Of a stretch of 64,000 nt of DNA, positions 1 through 11,681 are shown one piece after another. The notes beneath the pieces were generated by a model. It worked only from the letters and a program-made list of their open reading frames with translations. It searched no databases and was not told the origin of the DNA. The position numbers and the translations under genes are program-made. Source of the stretch: Oreohelix idahoensis (lineage: Eukaryota > Mollusca > Gastropoda > Stylommatophora > Oreohelicidae). The stretch lies in contig JAMPIV010012174.1 of the NCBI GenBank assembly GCA_024509875.1, forward strand, positions 1-64,000, read 5' to 3'. Each line of letters starts with the position of its first letter. Position 1 is the stretch's first letter.

Positions 1-1345
1 GAAAATCCCCAGTAGAATCAATTTCCTTCGAGAAGCACAAACGTTGTCCATCATTCGTGAGAAAGTGTCAAACCATCAGCTGAGACGTGCTAGGGTTTCG
101 GTACAGGTAAACCAATTAGAACGGGGGTCAGGTTGGGAGAGTTTTATTTCCCAGCCATAAACATTTCAATGCCCAGTATTGTTCTAGATCATCACGGGCG
201 TCTGTACTGAAAGAGATGTTGAGATGTATATGACTAGCCCTGTTTTCATGTTGTCTTTTAGGATCCCTGCGAATGGTGGTGAATTCCAATAATCCTTAAT
301 TTCGTCATCTGTAATTTTGTTTCAATTGAGACGGGTTTCAGAAAAAAAACCAAATATGTTGGAAAGTATTGTTGGAGGGAGGTGGGAGACTTCAGAAAAG
401 CTTACTCTAGCAGGTATGTAAAATGTTTAAATGACCAATTTTAAGCCCTGATAGTTTAAGCCATGAATTAGTGGTATTGCCTATATTTTGATTAGAGTAT
501 TTGCACTCGGACATTGATAATAGTCAACAGGAAAGAGAATAATGAGGGGAGTTGGAATGGCGTAGAGAAGCAATAAACTTGGTTACACATATGGTTTATA
601 CAAAATTGTAGGACATGTATTAAAATATGCACTGCTAGAGTCCGTTGGACACTGTTTACAGTTATCTTAAATCTCTGCAAAAAGTGTGGTTTTTATCTTA
701 AAATACAGTCCTGTTCGTAACAAAAAGGATAGTTTTTACGGATTAACCACCAGTCAATGTAGAGAATTATCCTTCCCGGGACAGTTAAAGGTCCTCGCTT
801 AGTGACTTAGTTAGTTAGTTTTGATGAGGATTTCCTAATTTTCCTCAATATGAAAAAACGAAGGTGTGCAGATGTATAATTAGATGTAAAAAAAAGAGAA
901 TGGTGAGCGTCAGGAATGAGAGGAATAAGCAACAGAGATAATAATAATAAGAAACAATAATTGTATTAATACGATAGAGTTATTACTAACAACGGTAAAC
1001 AAATTTTAGATACGCCCTGCTCGAGACGATCACATATAAGAAATGTTTAAACAGACAATTGTATATAAAAAAAAAATAAAAAAATCATTATTAACCATCC
1101 AAAAGTGACAGTTAAAAGTCTCAACGCTGTTACTAATAGCTATTTCTTTTTTATCTCAGGTACAAAGGTCACTAAAGTGCTTCCGAAGAGAACGCGTCAG
1201 GTCGAATGTTACACTGCAAAACTTGTTTTAAAAAAACATGGTTTTAAGTTTGCTTGGTTTTAATCTTGTTTGTAGAGCCGGTTTATAGACATCTGAAGAG
1301 CCTGCATTAATATTTCTGGAACTATATTGAGTTCAGTTGCCGTAT
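1..1345. other. AT-rich non-coding stretch
   Basis: I see no convincing reading frame, repeat array or RNA gene here. Short open frames are scattered on both strands without recognisable motifs, and the base composition is like the surrounding intergenic DNA. Confidence 0.5.
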
Positions 1346-2979
1346 TTACAAACGGATGAACTTGTTGTGAGTGAATTCCGTTCTGTGCGGTGGCTGGAGA
1401 CGGGGGGTGAGAAAACTCCCATTTTTCCTTGCTGTAGTTGCTGCGTCGCGATTAAGTGAATGGGTGTTTCTTGTAGTCCAATCTGTCCATTCTGTTCCTG
1501 TGGTGTCTGTTGTGCAGTTTAGCAGCTGGCCCGGGACTGGTGTGTGGGTAGTGGACGGATACTTTTTGGTCATAAAGGTTAGCGTGGGAGGTGGGGCTTA
1601 AATGTAGCCTTTCCCCTAGACACTTGCTTGTCAGCTGAGGACGGCGATTGATGGGTATGAGCTGTTGTGCCTGGGTTTACTAAGTTAAGTCTATAATTTG
1701 TGTCCCTGCTGAATGAATGTGTGTGTTCCTGGTGTGTGTCCTCTGAGGAAACTTTAAATTTTTGGCTAGGTAGCTGGTCCCTAGTTTAGAAGTGTGTACC
1801 TGATCTCTGTATAACTAGTTTTTTTGGCGCACCTGACTTAGTGATGAAAAAGGGTGTGTTGTTTATGAAAGACGTGTTATGCTTTGAACAAAAAGTTGTA
1901 AAGCACCTTGTTGTTGATATCCACAGTTTGGCGTGCTTTACCCATAGCTGGGTGGAATTTAATTGACGAAATATATGTGGAGTGTTGGGAAATTTTTGTT
2001 TTGATGGATGTGTCATTCATTCTGTGAGATGTCTGATAGGTTTAAGGAGTAGTGTCCAATTTTGTGCTGTCGTTATCCCTACGTGTATTGTTTGTTTTCT
2101 TTATGTTTGGTGTTTGTGTTGAGACGGCTTATTTCATTGATAACTCTTCTATAGTTCCGGCTCCAGGTAATGGTATAACAGTGACTAGGTTCCCCTGGGT
2201 GTTGTTGACATTCGATCGCTGTGAATGCCATTTAGCAATGAGTCTCTCTATGATAATAAATGATTTGGTTGTGTTGTGAGGAATGTGACGATTAGGATGA
2301 TGGTCTGTGGTCGAGTACGACGGCGTGTTGTTGGTGCCATTGCTCGTTGTCTTGCAGTAGGTGTCAAGCAGAATCTTGTGTCAAGAGACATGGAGTTTAC
2401 CGTGCCCTGTTCATCTTCTTCTGAGGTTGCTGTTTCGGAATCTGCTTGTGTAGATAGGATTGATGGATTTCCTAAATCGAGATTGCTAATTTTTTACTTC
2501 AATTGGGAATGTTTTATTTGGTCCTAATCTTCTTCCTACACTGCTGCTAATGTCCTTTTGGCTTTTATCATTATGATAGCTGTCCTGGGCTATGCTTTGT
2601 TTTGAGGAATGCGTGTTGGAGAAGTGGTGGGTAAGTTAAGTGGTGTAACTGGAGATTCATGATGAATAGCCTTCCTCGTGTGCGGTCAATCACCTCCACG
2701 ATTTTCTTTTTTTTCCATATTACTTGAAATAAGGATGGGTGGTGGTTTAGGTGGATGAACAAACCTTGTGTTTCCCTCTGGCGGAGTGAGTCAAAAACTT
2801 CAAGTATTCATGTGTTTCAAGCACTGTTTTCAGTTAGCTTTCTATATCCTATCTATGAAATTTTTCAAAGACGTTTTTTCAGAGAACTTTCCATTATAGT
2901 TCCCATACTCCTGGACAGAAGTGTTTCCTCTGTTCGTTGGCTTAAGTTGTTCCATAACACACACTCATTTGGCTAAATA
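1346..2979 (-). other. Possible decayed coding sequence, minus strand
   Basis: Several medium-length open stretches follow one another on the minus strand in changing frames (for example around 2570-2760 and 2270-2530), downstream of the better-supported frame at 2980-4264. They are Thr/Pro/Ser-rich and interrupted by stops. This could be the far end of the same decayed gene or chance. I recognise no domain and assign no function. Confidence 0.2.
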
Positions 2980-4264
2980 GATATTTTTGTGGAGGCTTGA
3001 GTAGACATCTGCACTATTGACAGGCAGACACTTTTGTGATTTGGGAAAGTAGCAGTATCAGGGAGGCATGATGGGCAGTGGTTGCGTTCATAATTGGGAT
3101 GGGTTCTGCTGAAGACTTGGGGAAATACAATCACTCAAAAGTGTGGTTTAATACTGACTTTGAAAGTAGCTGTATCTGGGAGGCAGGATTGGTTGGTCTC
3201 GTTCATACTGGGTATGTTATCTGAAGAAGTGATGAATGCATTTTTCAAATGGTGGTTTACGCTGACTTCAGTGGGTTGGTTGATGTGAACTTCTAGATAA
3301 TTTATTGTGGGCTTTTGAGCTGTCGGTCCATTAGAGGTGGGTCCTGTTGGATCAAATATGGGTGGTGTTGGATCGAAAGTGTGTGTTGTGTTGGATCACA
3401 CACAGAACTTGGTGGTGTTAGATCAGGGGTAAAGGTGGGTCCTGTTGGATCAAATATGGGTGGTGTTGGATCACAGTTGGTGGTATTCAGATCAGGGTAA
3501 AGGACCCACCCCCCCCCCCCCCCTGGGTCTTGTTGGATCAAATATGGGTGGTGTTGGATCAAAAGTGGGCGGTGTTGGATCACAGGTTGGTGGTGTTAGA
3601 TCAGGGGTAAAGGTGGGTTCTGATGGATCAAATATGGGTGATGTTGGATCGAAAGTGGGTGGTGTTGGATCACAGGTTGGTGGTGGTAGATCAGGGGCAG
3701 GAGGACTGGCTTCAATGGTTAGCTGAGATTTTGCGTTGGTAGACTCGTCTCCTATCATTTGTTGGAGAAGAAGTAGGATCAGTTACAATCATGGTTTTAT
3801 CTAGAGCCTGATCTTTGGAGGTGAGAAAATTCGACGTCCAAACCATGTCTGTACGCACCTCTGTCGTTCCTTGTGTTAAAATCTTATTTTTTGTGTGTTG
3901 TGATACAGATGCTATTGTGAGGAGGTCCGTGCTTATTTTAATTTTATCCTCAACAATAGCGTTTAGGTAGTTGATCGCTCCGGGTTCAATGGAACAGCTT
4001 TGTAGTATTGTCCTTCATGGGGCAAGAGTGTGTTTGAAAATTTCGTAATGTTGACTGTTACGGAATTCAACAGAGCAACATTGACCCTTGTTCGTTTGTT
4101 TGATGATCAGATGTGGAGGGTTGGTCCAGGCGTGAAGTTTTCTTTGTATGGCTTTTTCTTTGTTAAGGCAGTAGCTCTTAGTGACTGTAGAGGGACGTAA
4201 TCTTCCATCTCTGGGTGGTTTTACTATCGCTGATACGACGACGCTGTTCTCCTCGCTCGCCATG
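2980..4264 (-). pseudogene. Unrecognised decayed ORF with Pro-rich repeat segment
   Basis: Reading the minus strand from an ATG at 4264 gives about 80 residues starting MASEENSVVV, then a single in-frame TGA at 4015-4017. The same frame then stays open for about 100 more residues, to a TGA near 3720. A frame change leads into a segment made of repeated D-P-T-P-P units, encoded by the minisatellite at 3340-3710. Beyond that, a third frame (about 3300 to 2985) is open for roughly 100 residues with one stop. The succession of long frames on one strand suggests an old gene or transposon ORF broken by point changes and by expansion of the repeat. I do not recognise the family. The spacing resembles a retroelement gag or ORF1, but there is no zinc knuckle or catalytic motif to confirm it. 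Confidence 0.35.
3340..3710. repeat. Minisatellite, GGTGTTGGATCA-type units
   Basis: The core GGTGGTGTTGGATCA and variants such as GGTCCTGTTGGATCAAATAT recur more than ten times at about 15-30 bp spacing. A C-tract interrupts the array near 3510-3523. On the minus strand the units translate as Asp-Pro-Thr-Pro-Pro repeats inside the decayed ORF, so the array probably expanded within a coding sequence. Confidence 0.85.
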
Positions 4265-4450
4265 ATCACATTACATGCCTGAGGGCTGACAAGCCCTGTA
4301 ACACTAGTCAACAACCAAAATGTACCAGAAATGAAAATAGCTGATCTTAACTAATTTTGGTGTCCTGAAAACGAAAATGACATTAAAAAATGTTGATTGG
4401 CTCTAGTTTTCAAGATATATGCTACTAGTTTATTTAATTACGGCCAATTT

Positions 4451-4488
4451 TATATATATTATATATAATATATATATATATATATATA

Positions 4489-4564
<76 letters not shown>

Positions 4565-4612
4565 GTATATATATATATTATATATATTATATATATAATA
4601 TTTATATATATA
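4451..4612. repeat. (AT)n microsatellite
   Basis: The run is almost pure alternating AT of about 160 bp with a few TATT or TAG interruptions. It separates the decayed minus-strand ORF from the plus-strand pseudogene that follows. Confidence 0.95.
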
Positions 4613-4809
4613 TGACGGTACTGGTTGGGGCGATTGCATAATTTTTTTTCTAATAATCAATAAAAAGTGTAACTAAAAGTTGACGATGCAATCCTACCTA
4701 TGATTACATCACACCTTTGTGTATAAATATCTTATCTCATGATTAAATTTTGCCATTAGTGCATTTGGGTCCTTATCAAAAGTATCGTAGTAGTTAAGAA
4801 AGATTTAGA

Positions 4810-6496
4810 ATGCCTAGGACATGTGTGAACAGTGCTAATAATTTATGTTATATATGGGGTGAGGTGACATTTCTATCACAAAAACGAAATATAACTAAAG
4901 TGATTAAGAAGGCGTACAGTTTGTATTTTGGCTGCAGAATAGGAGATCAAGATAAGAGCTGGGCGCCACACATATGCTGCAATACATGTGCAGCACATCT
5001 TAAACTGTGGTTGACTGGCAAAACGCAAGCTATGCCATTTGCAGTCCCAATGAATTGGAGAGAGCCCACTGATCATTTCAACAACTGTTACTTTTGCACG
5101 GTCCCTCCAATTGGGAAAGGCATATCAAAGAAGAAATCTTCTAAGAAAAAAATGGACTCTGGATATACGTCCGGTACCACATGGCGATAACCTACCAGTT
5201 CCCAAAGTGCCAGAATCATTATCAGCTGCTTCCACTGATGAAGAAGAGGACATTGGTGGTCCTGAACCATCAACCTCAAGCGACCCAGATTTTGAGCAAA
5301 CGACATCCACTAAACCACACTTAATAACCCAAGGTGAACTGAATGATCTTGTAAGAGATATGAATTTACCGAAGAACAAGGCGGAGCTTTTGGGTTCCAG
5401 ATTGCACCAGTGGAATCTCCTGGCAGAAGATGTTACAATTTCTGTGTATAGGAACCGCCAGAAGCCGCTTATTACATTCTTTTTCGAAGCGGGTGACCTT
5501 TCTGCGTGCCACAACATTTCTGGTTTAATGGCAGCCCTCAAAATCAATTACATACCGGAAGAGTGGAGGCTTTTCATTGATTCATCCAAGACGAGTCTTA
5601 AAGCTGTTTTGTTGAATAATGGTATAGTGTTACCGTCAATTCCAGTTGGTCACCCAGTTCATATGAAAGAAACTTATGAAAACATTAAGCAGCTTTTGAA
5701 GTGTATAAACTACGATCATCATCATTGGTCACTTTGCGGTGACTTAAAAGTTGGTCGCTCTTTTGCTTGGGACTACAGGGTGGATACACCAAGTACTGTT
5801 GCTTTTCTCGGTGAGTGGGATAGCCGTGCACGAAGTGACCATTACATCAGAAGACATTGGCCAATCAGGCAGTCATTGCAGCCTGGCAGTAAGAACGTTG
5901 AGAACCCAGCACTTGTCAACACCAGCAAGATTTTGTTGCCACCCTTGCACATTAAGCTGGGTCTCATGAAAAACTTTGTCAAGGCAATGGAGAAAACAGA
6001 TGAGGCTTTCAAATACCTCATCAGAAAAATTTCCAAGAGACTGAGTGAAGCTAAAATAAGAGAGGGAGTATTTGTTGGTCCGCAAATTCGAAAACTTCTT
6101 CATGATGACGAGTTTCTTTGCGTGTTGCATGGCAAGGAAAAAGCAGCATATCTAGCATTTAAGTCAGTGGTGGACAATTTTCTTGGAAACAACAGATCTG
6201 ATAATTACAATGAAATTGTAGAAAAATCTCCTTCTGAAGTATAAGAGTCTTGGCTGCAACATGTCTTTGAAAATTCATTTTCTGGATTTTCATCTGGATT
6301 TCTTTACGTCAAACTGTGGAGCGGTCAGTGATGAGCATGGTGAACGATTTCACCAGGACATTGCTGCTATGGAGACAGGTATCAAGGCAATTGGAGCCCT
6401 TCAATGCTTGCTGATTACTGTTGGACTGTGAAAAGAGACACCTCATCGATTGACTACAAGAAGCAAGCAGAGAGAGCTCGAACAGCGACTGAATAA
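4810..6496 (+). pseudogene. Frameshifted copy of an unnamed Cys-rich repeat-family protein
   Basis: The ATG at 4810 opens a frame with a Cys-rich N-terminus (motifs CCNTCAAHL and NNCYFC, suggestive of a zinc-binding module). The frame shifts near 5130 into a second, 377-residue frame ending at 6244, which contains LITQGELNDLVRDMNLPK, EWRLFIDSSK and LPPLHIKLGLMKNF. A local pair of compensating shifts lies at about 5750-5813. After the stop near 6243 a third stretch continues with NMSLKIHFLDFHLDFF and SDEHGERFHQD, and ends near 6496 after one more shift. From memory the overall pattern matches a multi-copy protein family annotated as uncharacterised in many invertebrates, probably spread by a mobile element. 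Function is unknown. I see no flanking TIRs or LTRs. At least four frame breaks mean this copy is dead. Confidence 0.7.
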
Positions 6497-8019
6497 TGAC
6501 GGAATGGGTTCAAATGTGCCTTTTTAAAACATGATATGTGAACTTTAAATAATGTTTTTATTTTTGCTATCATTTTATGTTGAAATATCAATTAATTGAG
6601 TATGTAACCACAATTGTTATAATGCTAAAGTAGAAAGACTAGCTGTTCACCCCAGAGAATTAAACAAGCATACATTATTTGTATTACTGTAATGTAAATT
6701 CATCATTTAAAAAAAAACCCAGAGCCAATTGGTGAATTTCATTATGATATTTGAAATCAGCATGTCAAAATCAATAAGAAATTGTATATTTAATTTCTGG
6801 TACAAATAACTTTTGAAAATTTGTTGACTAGTGTAATTTAACATTGTGTATTGTTCCATAGCCAGAAGGTCACCGTCAAAATTTAGAATGTGTAACAACT
6901 GTTGAAGTAGTTTTCGATTTATCGACAAATGGTGGCAGGACACAATACCGTCATTCCATACAGAAAAAACACAATATTAATACGTGAATTTAACACAATT
7001 GCAATATAAACAATTTCATTGTATGTCAAACAATACCGCCAACACAGGGATGTATAAACCATCCATATTAAATGGGAACAACTTAGAATAAAATATCCAA
7101 AATGTAGAGCCAAATAAAAACACGTCCGCACATGTGTCCAGGTAACCAAAGGTAACCAAAGGTATAGCTATTTATTTAGCACCTTTACTGAACTAGAAAC
7201 TGTTGATGATGATGTTTAAGTACTTAGGGATGGAGATAAGGTTATCAAGTATTGAGGACAGAACAAATCCTTTGATTTCAGGGTTATATCTTGAAACAAA
7301 GAGTGAGCCACATATTATACTATCAATCTACAAAAGCTGCCAGTGTGAGGCCGAAAGTACCTGCCTATTCCATCTAACGAGTATACTGCTGTGTGCAGAA
7401 GCTGCAGTCTGTGGGACGTATATTGTGTGACAGACATCACCGTGTGCTTCACCAAAAAGATAAGACTGTAGTCCATGGGCAATGTTGTAGTTCATCTGAA
7501 CTTGATCTCCATCAAACTAATTCCAATCCAACAGTCGCCTAGTCGTGACGACATTAGTAGTTCCAAATAATCGTGTCCAAGCATAGGAGTTAGTGAGTCA
7601 TCAGACACCTCCAGTCATAAACGTTTTTAAGATTAACGGTCACAGAGACATTTGTTGTTTAACTCTTTAAGTCCCAAGCAAAAAGCAGGGTGTGGCCCAA
7701 ACAAAAACGGCCACCACAGTTCTTTTCTATTGTTGTTGTTGTTTGGAAAAAAATGTTTTTTTAATGTTAATATGCGTAAATACGAGTTATTTGAAATGAA
7801 AGTACTTCCTGATGGAAATGACGTTTTAGGTTGTTAACATTGAAACAGAGCTCTAGACAGGAGCAAAACATCCCAAGCCACTTAAATGGCTCCTGGGTTA
7901 AATAGGTCTAAACCCTGAGCCATTATAGTGGCTCTTGGGACTTAAAGAGTTAAATTACTTTGTGTAAATAAAGTGAAATTATTTTTTGAATTTAACTATT
8001 CCTGTATCAATACAAATTA
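6497..8019. other. Non-coding, AT-rich
   Basis: No gene is recognised. The short open frames have no motif support. A few short palindromic stretches are present but I could not delimit an element. Confidence 0.4.
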
Positions 8020-8345
8020 GATACAGGAAAATAAATTGTACAAAAGATTTTACAGTCTACATTTACTCAGTGACTTGTTTAATTACTTGTTCCTTTAGTT
8101 ATAGGTGTAGTTGTTGTCATTTTATTCACATTACATTGCACAATACCCTAGACATCTAACCAGTTAACATACATACACCATAACATTTAATTAGGATAAA
8201 ATATCTAGCAGGTTGAGGTCATAGGGTGGTAGCAGACAGGTTCCCTGAGAACAAAATTCAATAACAGTTAGCCTCAGGGGCTTGCACAGCTGACCTCACA
8301 TCTGCTACAATTAATACTTCTATATTTGCAACATCAAAACCCACC
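8020..8345 (+). repeat. Relic sharing its 3' end with the 39.3-41.6 kb insertion
   Basis: This segment matches the last ~330 bp of the insertion nested in the solo LTR. Shared blocks include AATAAATTGTA, a CCCTAGACA block, AGGGTGGTAGC, CTGATCTCA versus CTGACCTCA, and the terminal ACATCAAAACCCACC followed by GCA or ACA. It is diverged but collinear, so it is an older copy of the same mobile element. Its 5' extent is not clear. Confidence 0.6.
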
Positions 8346-9034
8346 ACAGTATATATTTGTCTGTCTCTCCAACCGTGTCTATATTAAAAAAAAAAAGGTA
8401 AAGGAACCCGTTACACGCCCATTGAGGCATATTGGGAATATGGTGTTAGGCCCATATTATCTTGACCGTCGGCACACGAGGGGTGATGTGGTCGGCATCA
8501 CGCCGGCCGCCTTAACCTTCCCAGAGTAGCTACTGGCAAGGTATTTGTATGATTATACATCGTGTAGTGGTGATGCTTTAAGTACAATCTTTTTATCGTC
8601 TCCAATGAACGAATAGGACTACTTCACTCTCATGCATGTCGTATAGTGTGACAGCTATGAGAAGATACATGTGGCTGACAACATCATCATGCCAGAGACA
8701 CCACCACTGTAAAATCATGTGACTGCTTGGTGCAAGCTTTCTGCGGACCAGCGGTAGTTGTGGCTCCATACTCTGCCAGGAGCGCAAAGGAAAATAACGA
8801 TGATTTATTTATTGTTTACTCTCATCTATAAGTTTGCAACATGAGGCTTCAGGCCAAACTTCCTGACCAGCGCCTTCTATTCAACGTTTCTCCCTGTCTT
8901 AGTTATCTCTTTAGACCTTGCCTGCACAAACGGACCTTAAGGAAGGGGTTCCCAGCGCTGTGATATATTTGGCAAATACTTCGATTTTGTAACTGCTAAC
9001 TCGGATCCACCAAGAGAACATGCGCACCATCATA
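8346..9034. other. Non-coding
   Basis: It contains an A-tract near 8387 and a GC-richer block around 8400-8540 that could be a SINE fragment, although I could not find polymerase III boxes. Nothing else is supportable. Confidence 0.35.
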
Positions 9035-9345
9035 GCGGGTAGACGCTGGAATTGGGTTGGTCATATCCTCAGACGTGACCCTGACACCATCACCAGAACC
9101 GCCATGCTAGGGACTCCAGAAGGAAAGTGAAGGAGAGACCGGCCAAGAACTACTTGGTGTAGAACTGCGGAAGCAGAGATGCAAAGCATGAACCAGATCT
9201 GGTGACGGATGCAGGAAACAAAGAATGGCAGCCGACTGCGCAAAGTACAGAAAGTTTGTTGATACCCTACAAGACGCCACCATGTGTGATGGTCACTGAT
9301 TGCTTTGTTATGTCAGTTGCCAAGCACCAAAGAAAAAGGAGAAGT
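9035..9345 (+). pseudogene. LINE reverse-transcriptase C-terminus and 3' tail
   Basis: One frame reads RWNWVGHILRRDPDTITRTA and then a GRP-type segment with R-DRPRTTW, the signature of the extreme C-terminus of APE-type LINE proteins (W-x-GH-x-x-R ... P-x-G-K-R-x-R-G-R-P). There are in-frame stops after PEGK and after MNQIW, and the frame ends in a stop at about 9249. The following sequence (about 9268-9345) is the 3' tail, ending in AAAGAAAAAGGAGAAG. That tail is nearly the same as one at 29.87-29.97 kb. This is a 5'-truncated, dead insertion. Confidence 0.75.
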
Positions 9346-10197
9346 TATTTTATGCTATTGAAAAATTCCCCCCAAAAATACGTTTATTCTCTTTTTATTC
9401 TCTGTGATTTAGGATTTTCATTGCTGTTCTCAATCACATTCAAGGCAAGAAACAAACTGGAGACTTGTGACAAGTCTTATATTCAGTCGTTACATTTTCC
9501 TGTGACATACTTCAACCCTTAGCTGCGCCCTTCTTTCTTTTCCTTTCCACCCGCTCCTTATCGTAGCTTTTTGCTTTCATCGACCATAGTTATTTTGTCA
9601 CATCTTGTCAACTAACCAAGTTCATCCAGGTACTTTACCAACCCCGAAGTCTGCCTGACCGGTTTATTTTCCTTTGTGAGTGTCGGCGTCAAGCGAGATT
9701 GGAGACACAGCAACAGTGACATCTGTTTGTTCACTGCGACGTTTTTGGGTACTGAGCAGATTATCGCCTGTCATATTACGTAACAAACTTCCAGCCATAC
9801 GGAAAATGTATCTGACAGTTTAAACCAGCCGGCAAATGGTAACAAACACCGATGGGATGTGTCTGATATCTGGACAACAGACGGGAATTTTTAGAAACCG
9901 TGTTAGTTGTGCATACATGAATTATCTAGACACTACCAGCTGGAAAGGTTTGACAAACAGTGATATCGGAAGATAATAATCTTGAGATTGGAGCACTAGG
10001 AATGATATAACACTTCCAACGACTTTGTTGTAATAAAAAACTATTAGAAAGTAACACCGTGATAGAGATTTAGCAGACGTACTAATTAGGATAGATCAGT
10101 GATATTGTGACCTAGGTAAACATGACAAGAAATATGAAAGTAGCAAGACCATATATGGCCATGGAGTATGTTCAGATGAGTTTGAAAATAAAATATA
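9346..10197. other. Non-coding flank of the Gypsy element
   Basis: I recognise nothing. The sequence runs into the AGGGG target-site duplication at 10198-10202. Confidence 0.45.
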
Positions 10198-10202
10198 AGG
10201 GG

Positions 10203-11387
10203 TGTCGTGAAACGAAGTGTAACCCACTACTTTGTTAATCACTATGTCGAGATACAGATTTGCTTCAACCAATCAACTTGCACCGTTCACCAGTCTCTGA
10301 GACAGAATAAATTATACTGTTCACGCAGTTCACGCAAGATGGCGGCTAAAAACTGAATAAAATTAGGCTGTATGAGCAAAAGACGAAACCGGAGGAAACC
10401 AATCATTTTGCTCCGCCAGGAACCAACCAAAAGCCTTTCTTAAGCAGTTACCTGCCTATATAATAGGGCGGAATTTTATGCTAAACACGCAACCCCGAAC
10501 TTGACGCCAGAGATACTGACTGAAGAGGAAGAAGCTGTCACCTTGATTGATTGTTTACCTGAGGGCATCGACCTGCAACCTACTTCACTAGTCGAGTCAA
10601 ACTGGCCGTTTTTTAAATCTTGGAGGGTTCATTTGTGTCCTAAAAACCTGAAGTCGTATGTTCGAGTCAATCCCGCTGCCTGGAACTTTGCAGGAGCATA
10701 GAGATTGTACAGAAGCTACATCTTTAGTCCCCCTCAGTCTTGGGTGGGCTAAAGTAACGAGCCTCAGCAGGAGTGGTGTGAACCAAACTAAGGAGAACAG
10801 AACGTTTTAAGAGATGAGTACTCATTCGTACCATTTCTGTCAGCATTGTGAGCATAGAAACTGTCAGTGATGAGAAAGTGACTTAGCACAGCAAGAGACA
10901 AAAATAACAGCATAGCTGATAAATGTTATATCCTTAATTAACAGCACAGCTGATATAATTTTTGTTCCTATAATTGGAAAACTTGTTGTCTATATAAATA
11001 TAAATATTTGTAAAATATATGTAAACTTACAAATTCATTACGTTCCATTTTTTTCAACATTCACCCTTCAGCACAAGAGTAGATAGTGTATATACTAAAT
11101 AAATACTTAGGAAATTGTATTTGAAGACTTGTCAATTTTATCATTGTTAAGCAAAATCTGTTTCCTTGTTTTATTAATATCACAGTTAGTTACACAGCGG
11201 AGGTGGCGCTTTATGTCGGTCTCCTCTCTACTAATTTTTCGAGATCAGAACATTCACAGCCGTAACTAATTTGTGATACCAGTAGTTCTCTCAGACACTG
11301 GGACTTCACCATTTTCTGCAGAAATTCTATTTCTGTAATTGTCAGTACTATACTGATCCTACAGCCAAAATAAAACCTCTCGCCACA
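10203..11387 (+). repeat. 5' LTR
   Basis: The LTR is about 1185 bp, starts TG and ends CA, and matches 15450-16651 almost throughout with a few small indels (for example near 10920 versus 16165). It contains a TATA box, a consensus-like AAGATGGCGGC motif near 10336, and an AATAAA-like signal near the end. Confidence 0.95.
10457..10464 (+). promoter_or_regulatory. LTR TATA box
   Basis: TATATAAT sits in CCTGCCTATATAATAGGGCG, about 255 bp into the 5' LTR. The same box is present in the 3' LTR (about 15704-15711) and, slightly changed, in the solo LTR near 38527. Conservation across copies supports a role as the U3 promoter. The transcription start is inferred to lie shortly downstream. Confidence 0.6.
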
Positions 11388-11388
11388 C

Positions 11389-11408
11389 TGGGGGCTCGTT
11401 CCTGGGAT
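11389..11408 (+). promoter_or_regulatory. Primer-binding site, tRNA-Pro-like
   Basis: TGGGGGCTCGTTCCTGGGAT begins 2 bp after the 5' LTR. It closely resembles the retroviral/Gypsy site complementary to the 3' end of tRNA-Pro, with one extra base in the middle. Minus-strand DNA synthesis would start here. Confidence 0.7.
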
Positions 11409-11681
11409 ATTTCTCTATATCTTGATCATACTTAGTCTATTCATCTATCTACATTCTATCTTGTGCCACCCATAGATAACATAAGAAACAAATTTTTGAA
11501 AAAAAAAAAATTCTATAATAGGATTTTTTTTATTTTTTTCTTAGGAGGAGTACCATTTAGTACTCAGTAAATAGTTGATGCTCACAAAGTTGCACGGAAA
11601 TTTTTTGTTCATTTAAATTAATTAAGTTTAATTACAATAAATTGGTTATAGTAAATATACATACCCTATCTAAGTAACGCC

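Noticed and set aside
10501..10701. 66-residue open frame in the LTR, repeated at 15748-15948
   Set aside because: It begins at TTG, not ATG. It is duplicated only because LTRs are identical, and it is broken in the solo LTR near 38575.
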